Positions 35,335 to 43,265 of a stretch of DNA of 64,000 nt are shown piece by piece. Below the pieces are notes generated by a model. The model did no database searches. It was not told where the DNA came from and was given only the letters and a program-made list of their open reading frames with translations. Source of the stretch: Flavobacterium gillisiae (lineage in GTDB: Bacteria > Bacteroidota > Bacteroidia > Flavobacteriales > Flavobacteriaceae); contig NZ_FNRD01000001.1 in the NCBI RefSeq assembly GCF_900107635.1, positions 310,001 to 374,000 of the forward strand. The letters run 5' to 3'. Each line of letters opens with the position of its first letter. Position 1 is the stretch's first letter. A program made the translations under genes and the position numbers.

Positions 35335-36438
35335 ATGAGAAATTTCACTATTTACTTAGCAATTCTTTTATGCCTTATGGCGAGTAAAATGCTAGGGCAA
35401 GAAACCTTTGAAAAGCAAGCGAAAAGAATTGCTTTGAAAATTGAAAATATTACTAAGGAGCAAAAAGAAGCATTAAAAGTTGAGGTAGAAGAAGTCAACA
35501 TCCAATTAGAAAAAGGAAGTATTTCACAAGAACAGGCCGATTTAAAAAAACAACAATTGGCGCAAGCAAGAGCAACAATAATTGAAAACAAAGTCGCTGT
35601 TGCCCAGGAGGAGTTAAAAGACTTAGTGCAAGCACAAGTGGAAGGTAAAATTAGCAATACGGCATCAGATGGAGACCAGTCTGGCGGGACTATGATTATT
35701 ATAGGAGGTAGTACTGATTCCATTGGAAAAAATAAAACGGAGATTAATGTGACTTCAATGAAAGTCTATAAAGGGCAAAGTGAAAAAGAAGATCGTCAAT
35801 CAAAAAGAACGACAACTCAAGTGGTTCTTGCAACGGGTTTAAACAATGTTGTTATAGAGGGTACTGCAGCTAAATCAGATTTTAGATATTGGGGTTCTCA
35901 CTTCTATGAGTGGGGTTTGACATACAATACAAGAATTTTTAAAAACAACAATTTATTGCATGCAAAATATGGTTTGTCTGTGATGTACAATAATCTTAGG
36001 GCGACAGATAATAGGTATTTTGTAGTGGATGGTAACCAAACGAATCTCGAGGTAGATCCAGTTCATCAGGAAGATTCCCGTTTTAAGAATGTAAATTTGG
36101 TTTTTCCATTGCACTTAGAATTTGACTTCACAAAGCCGTCAGTAAGAGATGGGAAGACCTATTTTAAAACACACGATAGTTTTAGACTTGGTTTAGGTGG
36201 GTATGTTGGGACAAATCTAAAGTCTAAACAGTATATCAAGTATGATATAGATGAGTACAAGTCGAGAGAAATAACTAAAGGAGGTTTTAATGTGGATAGT
36301 TTTATATATGGATTAAGCGGTTATGTAGGTTATGGAGCGACCAGTTTGTATCTGAAATATGATCTAAACCCAATGTTTAAGTCGAATACTATTAAACAAA
36401 ACAATGTTTCTTTAGGCGTTCGTTTTGATTTTAATTAG
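35335..36438 (+). CDS. Exported coiled-coil protein with outer-membrane barrel-like C-terminus
   Basis: A 367-residue protein with a signal peptide (IYLAILLCLMASKMLGQ). Residues 25-110 are a charged coiled coil (KQAKRIALKIENITKEQKE and on). A Gly-rich strand (GGTMIIIGGSTDS) follows, then beta-strand repeats with the C-terminus VSLGVRFDFN, the form of an outer-membrane barrel ending in Phe/Asn. It directly follows the sigma and anti-sigma genes (30-base gap) and is probably a regulon member or the sensed envelope component. Family not recognised. Confidence 0.72.
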   Translation: MRNFTIYLAILLCLMASKMLGQETFEKQAKRIALKIENITKEQKEALKVEVEEVNIQLEKGSISQEQADLKKQQLAQARATIIENKVAVAQEELKDLVQAQVEGKISNTASDGDQSGGTMIIIGGSTDSIGKNKTEINVTSMKVYKGQSEKEDRQSKRTTTQVVLATGLNNVVIEGTAAKSDFRYWGSHFYEWGLTYNTRIFKNNNLLHAKYGLSVMYNNLRATDNRYFVVDGNQTNLEVDPVHQEDSRFKNVNLVFPLHLEFDFTKPSVRDGKTYFKTHDSFRLGLGGYVGTNLKSKQYIKYDIDEYKSREITKGGFNVDSFIYGLSGYVGYGATSLYLKYDLNPMFKSNTIKQNNVSLGVRFDFN

Positions 36439-36459
36439 GTTTATTTTGAATTAGTTAAT

Positions 36460-36494
36460 AACCCCTTTCGGATATTGAATCATGAAAGGGGTTT
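36460..36494 (+). terminator. Terminator between convergent genes
   Basis: AACCCCTTTC pairs with GAAAGGGGTT around a 14-base loop and is followed by T-rich sequence. Its last two bases reach the stop codon of the convergent kinase gene at 36493. Confidence 0.8.
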
Positions 36495-37569
36495 ATTTCT
36501 TATGGATAGGAAGTAAAATAGAAATTTTAGCACCTTCATTTTCTTTTGATACAATACTTATAATTCCATTAGATTTTTTTATGATAGATTTAGTGATAAA
36601 AAGTCCTAATCCTAATCCTTGTTGCTCTCTTTCATCATGGTTAAACTGCACTGTAGCGTCAATTAATTTCAGCTCTTCCTCTTTAAATCCAACTCCGTAA
36701 TCAAATATATTAATTTCATAGTAATCATCGCTAAATATGCTTCCTTCAATAACTACTTTTTTGTTTTCTGGAGAGAACTTTAATGCATTGTCTAGTAGCT
36801 CAAATAAAATAAAACTCAGATTGTTGCTGCTAATCGCTAATTCGGCCCCTGTAAGTTCAGATACAACTCTGTTTTTTTGTTTTTTATAATGGAACGAAAT
36901 TTTATTTAAAATATTCTTGAAAACATTCTTGATTTCTGCGCAATCATTTTCGGATATTTTAAATTGATTATTTTTGATGTTCTCAAAATGAATTATATTT
37001 TGCATCGTTCTATTCAGACGTTCTCCATATGTTTTAATTTCCTCGTGAAAAATAATAATTTCCTCTTGTTTTAAATAGGCGGTATCGTCCATCAGCAAAT
37101 CAATTGAACCTAAAATACCATTTAGCGGTGTATTGATTTCGTGGGAGAAGTTTTTGGATTCTCCGATATATAAATTAGTAGTATTTTTAATTTTTTTAAA
37201 TCTTTCTATTTTCGACTGTACGGTTTTTAACAACTCTTTTACTTCAAATGGTTTCGTTAAAAAGTCATCTGCTCCGACGTGAAAACAGTTTCGCATTAAA
37301 TTATTTTCAACTTTAGCAGTTAAAAAAACAAAAGGAATAGTGCTTAATAGTTTGTCACTATATACGATTTTTTGAAAAGCCAGTCCATCCATAACGGGCA
37401 TCATAATATCGCAAATGATTAAGTCAGGAGTCCAGTCATCTAAAATATCAAGAGCTACTTGTCCGTTTTTAGCTGTTTTTGTTTGGTAATTGTTAAGGCT
37501 AAGCACTTCAGTTATTACTTCTCTAATATTTAACTCATCATCAATAATGAGTATTCGACTTTTATTCAT
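36493..37569 (-). CDS. Cytoplasmic hybrid: receiver domain fused to histidine kinase
   Basis: A 358-residue protein. It opens with a receiver domain (about 1-125; acidic pocket IIDDE, phospho-Asp in LIICDIMMP, Lys in FLTKPF). A HisKA region follows (phospho-His in NFSHEINTPLNGI, about residue 146), then a HATPase_c domain (N box ELLDNALKFSPE, G1 FDYGVGF, G2 GLGLGLFITKS). There are no membrane helices and no sensor domain, so input presumably arrives by phosphorelay to its receiver. It is divergent from a REC-AraC regulator gene at 38043, a likely partner. Confidence 0.9.
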   Translation of the reverse strand: MNKSRILIIDDELNIREVITEVLSLNNYQTKTAKNGQVALDILDDWTPDLIICDIMMPVMDGLAFQKIVYSDKLLSTIPFVFLTAKVENNLMRNCFHVGADDFLTKPFEVKELLKTVQSKIERFKKIKNTTNLYIGESKNFSHEINTPLNGILGSIDLLMDDTAYLKQEEIIIFHEEIKTYGERLNRTMQNIIHFENIKNNQFKISENDCAEIKNVFKNILNKISFHYKKQKNRVVSELTGAELAISSNNLSFILFELLDNALKFSPENKKVVIEGSIFSDDYYEINIFDYGVGFKEEELKLIDATVQFNHDEREQQGLGLGLFITKSIIKKSNGIISIVSKENEGAKISILLPIHKK

Positions 37570-38042
37570 ATGGAAAGTATAAGGTAAATATGGTTTTAAT
37601 ATTTTGTTTGCTTTCTAAGTTGGTAGATGCTTTAATCTGTCTGTTACGTTGTTTTACGATATTCTTACATCGTTGATAGTCAATTATATGATTTGTGTTA
37701 GGTGTTCAATAGCATGAATTTTGTACTAGTCTTTTTACTTTTTAGGAATTTCAATAGCAAAACTGTTTTCTTATGTTTTAGTTTAGGATCTAAGTAGATT
37801 AATAGGAAATTTGCTTCTTGAAAGGTTTTAGGATATTTGAAAGGATAACTAATCAGTTTGTAAATACCAGACGAAGTTTACTCTATTCTAAATTTGCCTT
37901 TTAGAAAGTATTTGACACCATTTTATGAAATTTTGTTAATAGATTGCGAATATATTTTAATTACAGATTTTAACAAAGATTAGTATCAATAAGTTTATAA
38001 AATTTACTGTTGACTTAATAATTTTATAACTATTTTAGACGG
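37570..38042. other. Divergent control region between the two-component genes
   Basis: About 470 AT-rich bases with no supportable gene. TAnnTTTG-like boxes occur on the plus strand (for example TAAATTTG near 37889), but I cannot link any to a start site with confidence. Confidence 0.5.
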
Positions 38043-38804
38043 GTGAAAAATGAAAAAAAAAATGTAGTATTAATTGAAGATAATCTTGCTTTAGGCGAGT
38101 CTATTTTTGATCTACTAACTCTAAGTGATTTTAATGTGAAATGGCTTAAAAACGGTTATGAAGCATTGATGTATTTAAACTGTAATTTACCAGACATTAT
38201 TATTAGCGACTTAGTGATGCCTGTCATGGGAGGGGATGAATTGTTTTTGAAAATCAGAAAAAGTAATAAATTCAATAGTGTTCCTTTCATAATCATCACA
38301 GCTAATATTGATGATGAAACTAAATTTAAGCAATTGGAGAATGGTGTTAACGATTACATTATGAAACCATTCAAAACTAGAGAGCTAATATTGAAAATTA
38401 AAAACATTTTAAATTTAAAAGATCAAATAAGTAAAAAAAACAGCCCTGATCCTTTTTCAAAAGTTACTATAAAGTTATCTGAAAAGGATTTTCTCGTATC
38501 TATCAATACTATTTTGTCCAAAAACATAAAAAAAACCATAGATATTGACGAGTTGTCAAGTCAACTATATGTTAGTAAATCAACATTAGATAAAAAAATC
38601 AGGAAGCGGACTAATAAAAATATAAGTCAGTATATGAGAGAATTTAAATTGGATTATGCCCTGAAACTAATTTATTTAGGAGAACGGAATATACAATTTT
38701 TAGTAGACGAGACCGGTTTTAATTCTTTATCCTATTTTTCTACTAGTTTTAAGAAATATGTAGGGCTGACTCCAAGAGATTATATTAAGTCTACTCAAAA
38801 TTAA
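38043..38804 (+). CDS. Response regulator with AraC-type DNA-binding domain
   Basis: A 253-residue protein: receiver domain (about 5-125; IEDN, phospho-Asp in IIISDLVMP, Lys in YIMKPF), then an AraC-type helix-turn-helix domain (about 150-250) with KSTLDKKIRKRTNKN and FNSLSYFSTSFKKYVGLTPRDY. The start is GTG 38043, because nearby ATGs are out of frame. Divergently placed relative to the REC-kinase at 36493-37569, so the pair probably forms one pathway. Targets unknown. Confidence 0.88.
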   Translation: MKNEKKNVVLIEDNLALGESIFDLLTLSDFNVKWLKNGYEALMYLNCNLPDIIISDLVMPVMGGDELFLKIRKSNKFNSVPFIIITANIDDETKFKQLENGVNDYIMKPFKTRELILKIKNILNLKDQISKKNSPDPFSKVTIKLSEKDFLVSINTILSKNIKKTIDIDELSSQLYVSKSTLDKKIRKRTNKNISQYMREFKLDYALKLIYLGERNIQFLVDETGFNSLSYFSTSFKKYVGLTPRDYIKSTQN

Positions 38805-38932
38805 AACTAATTATTTTTTAAATCATCAGCATTTAATTTTAACTTATAGAGGTTATTAATACTGATTGGCAGTGTAATTAGTAATATAGTGATTGAATGT
38901 TATTTGGTTAGTTAATTACAATCGTTATTTTA
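38805..38932. other. Spacer before the microprotein gene
   Basis: AT-rich, no gene and no clear terminator or TAnnTTTG box. Confidence 0.5.
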
Positions 38933-39079
38933 ATGAAAATTAGGCCTTCAGTTGAAGTTTGGAATAGTTTAGAGACTTCTATAAATTCACACAAGATTAA
39001 AAGAATTACCGTTCTTTTATATTTTTGTCTTATCGTTAGCGTATTTACTTTAATAGCCGCAATTATCCTTTTTGTTTAA
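38933..39079 (+). CDS. Small membrane protein resembling the anti-sigma N-terminus
   Basis: A 48-residue frame from ATG to TAA. Residues 4-15 (RPSVEVWNSLET) are followed by a short basic linker (HKIKR) and a single hydrophobic helix (about 24-47). The same order occurs in the probable anti-sigma factor at 34609, where PSSEAWDKLEGML precedes a KR-rich linker and its membrane helix. So this is either a genuine microprotein with a related cytoplasmic docking segment or the leftover 5' end of a lost anti-sigma gene. No sigma gene is adjacent. Existence as a gene is uncertain. Confidence 0.45.
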   Translation: MKIRPSVEVWNSLETSINSHKIKRITVLLYFCLIVSVFTLIAAIILFV

Positions 39080-39646
39080 ATTTAGTTTTAGATAATTATG
39101 TTTATTGTGGTTTTAATAATTTGCGTTTTTAAATTAACAGTAATTTGTTTCCAGTTATCACTATAAACGAACTAACTTGTACTTGTGCTTATTAAGTTTG
39201 CTTGTAGGTTTATTTCTTATCATACAGCTTACCTAATGTTTTATTCGGGGGGATATGACAACAATTACAATTTGTTAATGTAAGCTGTTATGGTAGGTTT
39301 TAATACTTTCTAAAAATATAAAAGCATCTATTCTAAGAACCGCCACATACTAGATCTACAACCGTATTAATTCAAAAAAAGATATTATTTCTTTTAAATA
39401 AGGAGGTCGCGATATTTAACTGTCCAAAGTTAAAAAGAATCCGTCTTTATAAATCTCAAAATTCAGTTTTAAGATATATAGTTAAAACTGGTCTATTAGA
39501 AAAAGCAATTTCTTGATGCTCTTTAAGAGCTGTACAAGTTTTTAAAAAACATCATGTTTACGTCTAAACTTAATAGGATTAACATTTTAGAAACAGTTGT
39601 TGTCAGTGTTGCTTTATCATCTGTATATTCAGGCAGAAAATATATT
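39080..39646. other. Intergenic stretch with an inverted repeat, no recognised gene
   Basis: About 570 bases. Contains the inverted repeat CAGCTTAC / GTAAGCTG (39225-39232 and 39280-39287) and an open frame of about 60 codons without a start codon (around 39336-39515) that resembles no family I know. I see no RNA gene I can name. Confidence 0.5.
39221..39292. repeat. Inverted repeat with 47-base loop
   Basis: CATACAGCTTAC at 39221-39232 and GTAAGCTGTTATG at 39280-39292 are near-complementary. It could be a hairpin in an RNA or a paired protein site. Confidence 0.4.
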
Positions 39647-42600
39647 TTATGCTTTTGGTAGTTGTATGGTTACTTTAGTTCCTTTTCTAAGTTGACTTTC
39701 TAATTTTATCTTTCCTGAATTTTTTTCTAAAAATGTTTTAACAATATAAAGTCCTAAACCTGTTCCTTCAATTCCATCAGTATTACTTGCTCGATAAAAA
39801 GTGTTAAATAGTTTTGGTTGATCATTTTCGGGTATTCCAATGCCAAAATCTATAATTTCAAGTTGAATTTCTGATTTATTAGAAATCAATCTTAGTTGTA
39901 CACTTTCGCAATTTTCAGAATATTTAAAAGCGTTGTGTATTAAGTTAAATATAGCGTACTCTATCAAATTTTTGTCTGCATAAATTAAAAACTGATCTCC
40001 TTCAAAATAAAGATCTACTTTTTGACCTCCTTTATTGTTACTAAAACTAGTGTCTATTACATTGCAACAGAGTTCTTTTAAATCGAATTTAATCGGGTGG
40101 AATTTAGTTTTTCCAGAATCATCTTTAGATATAGTCAAAACAGCATTCATTAATTCAATTATGCGGTCAATTTCACCTGTGATTCTGTTCGTTTGTTTTC
40201 TTAGGTTATGTTCGTTGTCAAAATTCTGACCTTCAAGATACATTTCAATTAATTCTGCACTGGTTCTAATGGTCGTCATTGGAGTTCTAAACTCATGAGA
40301 AATAGTAGAAACTAAATTATTACGTAATTCGTTTAATTCACGTTCTTGTTTTAGTGCTTTATCTATGATAAATTCGGCTTCTTTTCTTTCCGAAATATCC
40401 CTTGTGCTGGTTTGAATTCTTATAGGAATTGCATTTTCAAAAACAACTTTAGCGTATGTTTCTAGCCAGATGTATACTCCTGTTGAAGTTATATAACGGT
40501 ACTCAAATCGAGTTGCGGCATGGTTTGACGTGAGATTATAGATATCAGTTTTCATCCCTAATAAATCTTCAGGATGAGTGAAATCCATAGGGGTTTTTCC
40601 AATCAGATTTTCCGGGGTATAACCAGCTAATGCTTTTATAGAAGGAGAGACATACTGAAAAGTCATGTTTAAATCATGTAAACAGACTAAGTGCATTGTA
40701 TTATCTGCTAAAAGGCGATATAAGCTTTCAGCTTTATTAAGTAGGTTGCTTTTGTTCTTGTTATTTTCTTCTAATAAAAGTTTGTTTTGTTCTTCAAATT
40801 TTTTTATTTCGGTGACATCAGTCTGTGCTCCAATCATTCGTATTGCTTTGCCTGATTCGTCGCGAATAATGTAGGCCTTATCTTTTAGATAAACATAAGT
40901 ACCGTCAGATTTTAGATAACGGAATTCGTCATATAAAGTAGTTGATTTGCTTTCAAGTGTTGTTTTGAGGTTTTCATGAACTCTTTCTATGTCGTCAGGA
41001 TGAATAAGATTGTCAAATCTTTTAACTTTTAAAAAGTTGTTTTTGTTCTTTAATTTATAACCAAATAGTTTTGTATAATTTTCTGACATTATAAAATTTT
41101 CAGAACCTATTTCCCAATCCCAAATGACATCAGAAGTAGCCATGTTGACATATGTAAAACGTTCATTGCTAATTTTCAGTTCTTTTTCTGTTTTTTTCTG
41201 TGCTGTGATGTCGTTGAAAGAACATATTACGTAAAGAAATTGATTTGCGTCTCCGAAAACTGGAATTGCATCAACTAATAGCCAAACTAAATCATTTTTG
41301 GTGGGACGACGCACTCCCATTACTATATTGTTAATTGATTTTAATTTCTTTATAGCTTGAGGAACAGGGTGTTCTTCAGCTGTAAAGGTGGAGCCATCTT
41401 CATGGATTACCTCCCAATGTTCGTCAAAGGAGGTTTTTCCTAAAAGTTGATCTTGGGTGAGTCCCAACATTTCGCAAGCAGCTTTATTGTTTTCTATGAT
41501 TTCTGATTGGGGGTCTTGAACTAAAATACCAACAGCAACGTTTTCAATAACACTAGTTACAAGTTGCCGGCTGTTGAGAATTTCATTTTGTCTTTTTTTG
41601 GTTTCAGTTATGTCTACACTGAAACCAATCATAATTTCAAGTGTTCCGTTTTTATTAAATACTGGAGTAAATTTTCTATTGTGAAAACTTTGCTCTCCTA
41701 CTGCATTGTATAGTTCTTCTTCCCATGATAGCGTCTCTTTGGTTTGAACTGCTATATTAAATTTAGCCCGTCTTTCAATTGCGAAAGTATCTGCTCTATT
41801 GGTATGTTTAGTATATTCAAAATCGTCTTTCCCAATAATATATTCCCTGAGTTCTTTGTTTTTAATAGCAATAGGATTTACATATATGTACTTGTAATTA
41901 GAGTTAAATACGGCAACATCTGTGGGTAAGCGGTCTAATATAGTTTCGTAGAATTCTTTTTGTAGTTTTAGTTCTTGTTGACTTTCTACAAATTCTGTGA
42001 TGTCCCTACAGTTCCCAATATAAAACTGTTTGTTATTTTTTTCGATCAGATTGATCTTTGATGAATGCCAAATATATCGCCCGCTTTTATGTAATACTCT
42101 ATAGGATAGTTCTTTATTGTTATTTTCGTTTAGCTTGATGTTTTGTAGAAAATCAGAATACTTTTCTATGTCTTGTGGATGAATAAGTGTTGCGTTACTT
42201 TTTCCAATAACTTCATAAGCTTCATATCCAACAGATAAGGCGAAGTTTTTGGAAACAGAAGAGATTGTACCTTCTAATGTGAGTTCATATATAATTTCGT
42301 TTGAATTTTCGATAAAGGATTGAAACTTCATCTTTGTTTCGCTTAGCTGTGTTTTTAAATCATAATTTTTTAAGCTTAAATTCAATATCGATTCTATTTG
42401 GGAAACGCATTGTTTTAAAATTTTTAATTCGTTTGTACTAATTCTATTAGTCTTTTTATTTATAATGCAAAGGCTAGCTGAGATTGAGTTATTTGATGTG
42501 TTTATTGGAAAACCTGCAAAAAAAGCGAAAGTTTCCTTGTTACCATTTAATTGGTTGTTATCATTTTGATTTGTCCCAGGAAGAATTACAATATTATTAT

Positions 42601-42835
42601 GGCTAGTTGTAAGCTCGGTAAAATGTGCAATTTCATTTGGGGTACTGAAGTTTTCTAATCCCTTTTTAGATACTATAATGTCTTTTTGTTCTACTTTTAT
42701 TGAAATAAAGGCATCCGAAATTTTACAAATATCTGTTACAAAATCTAAAATAGTATCAAATTCTTTCTTAAGTACATGATCTGTTATGTTTAATTCCAGG
42801 AGGTTTGAACTAGGTATAGCTTTTGATGTATGCAT
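39647..42835 (-). CDS. Multi-PAS sensory histidine kinase (GAF, five PAS, HisKA, HATPase)
   Basis: A 1062-residue soluble sensor kinase. A GAF-like domain fills about residues 15-160, then come five PAS/PAC units (starts near 170, 292, 420, 553 and 700), each ending in a DIT/DVT/DIS signature. The HisKA box with phospho-His is STISHEFRTPMTTIR (about 843-857). HATPase_c follows with N box HNAFKYS, G1 IDFGIGIPE and G2 GTGLGLYIVKTF. No membrane segment or receiver domain. The many PAS units imply redox, light or small-ligand input; none can be assigned. No response regulator gene is directly adjacent. Confidence 0.92.
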   Translation of the reverse strand: MHTSKAIPSSNLLELNITDHVLKKEFDTILDFVTDICKISDAFISIKVEQKDIIVSKKGLENFSTPNEIAHFTELTTSHNNIVILPGTNQNDNNQLNGNKETFAFFAGFPINTSNNSISASLCIINKKTNRISTNELKILKQCVSQIESILNLSLKNYDLKTQLSETKMKFQSFIENSNEIIYELTLEGTISSVSKNFALSVGYEAYEVIGKSNATLIHPQDIEKYSDFLQNIKLNENNNKELSYRVLHKSGRYIWHSSKINLIEKNNKQFYIGNCRDITEFVESQQELKLQKEFYETILDRLPTDVAVFNSNYKYIYVNPIAIKNKELREYIIGKDDFEYTKHTNRADTFAIERRAKFNIAVQTKETLSWEEELYNAVGEQSFHNRKFTPVFNKNGTLEIMIGFSVDITETKKRQNEILNSRQLVTSVIENVAVGILVQDPQSEIIENNKAACEMLGLTQDQLLGKTSFDEHWEVIHEDGSTFTAEEHPVPQAIKKLKSINNIVMGVRRPTKNDLVWLLVDAIPVFGDANQFLYVICSFNDITAQKKTEKELKISNERFTYVNMATSDVIWDWEIGSENFIMSENYTKLFGYKLKNKNNFLKVKRFDNLIHPDDIERVHENLKTTLESKSTTLYDEFRYLKSDGTYVYLKDKAYIIRDESGKAIRMIGAQTDVTEIKKFEEQNKLLLEENNKNKSNLLNKAESLYRLLADNTMHLVCLHDLNMTFQYVSPSIKALAGYTPENLIGKTPMDFTHPEDLLGMKTDIYNLTSNHAATRFEYRYITSTGVYIWLETYAKVVFENAIPIRIQTSTRDISERKEAEFIIDKALKQERELNELRNNLVSTISHEFRTPMTTIRTSAELIEMYLEGQNFDNEHNLRKQTNRITGEIDRIIELMNAVLTISKDDSGKTKFHPIKFDLKELCCNVIDTSFSNNKGGQKVDLYFEGDQFLIYADKNLIEYAIFNLIHNAFKYSENCESVQLRLISNKSEIQLEIIDFGIGIPENDQPKLFNTFYRASNTDGIEGTGLGLYIVKTFLEKNSGKIKLESQLRKGTKVTIQLPKA

Positions 42836-43236
42836 TTAAGTTTTTCAATTATGGTTTAGGCGTGCGGACTTAGGTTGATGGCGCAAAGTAGCGTAAATTT
42901 TACTATTAGTAGACGTAAAAGAATGGATTAAAGTATTAAAATTTAGTTTAATAGCTGTTTTATTGGAAGGAAAAATAATTTTTTATGGTTCTAACTTTTT
43001 TTTTAAACTGGTTAGCTACAAATTGTACAGTTTGTTTTTTTTAATGTAGTACTAAAAAACTGATCTTTAGAGATAAATCATCATAAGACAAATTAAATAA
43101 ATGGAGTTGTTTTTAATATGCAAGTTGATTTATTGCTATTAAATTTTTCGTGTAATTTATTAGTATTCCTGAGAATTAGGGTCTTTTTGATTAAAATTTA
43201 GATTCTTTAAAACTGATTTTCAAATATCAAACTTTG
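42836..43236. other. Intergenic stretch between the PAS kinase and dnaG
   Basis: About 400 AT-rich bases with divergent transcription on either side. Apart from the dnaG promoter at the right end I see nothing supportable. Confidence 0.5.
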
Positions 43237-43244
43237 TATATTTG
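43237..43244 (+). promoter_or_regulatory. -7 box of dnaG
   Basis: TATATTTG, 21 bases before the ATG at 43266. An upstream TTG start at 43242 would lie within the box and is excluded. Confidence 0.65.
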
Positions 43245-43265
43245 CCCTTTTACTGCAAAACAACA

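Noticed and set aside
35352-35723. 123-codon frame antisense to the sigma-operon outer-membrane gene
   Set aside because: It overlaps the signal peptide and coiled coil of the real gene and shows no family features.
39336-39515. Open frame of about 60 codons in the gap before the PAS kinase
   Set aside because: It has no ATG, GTG or TTG near its 5' end and resembles nothing I know; probably chance.
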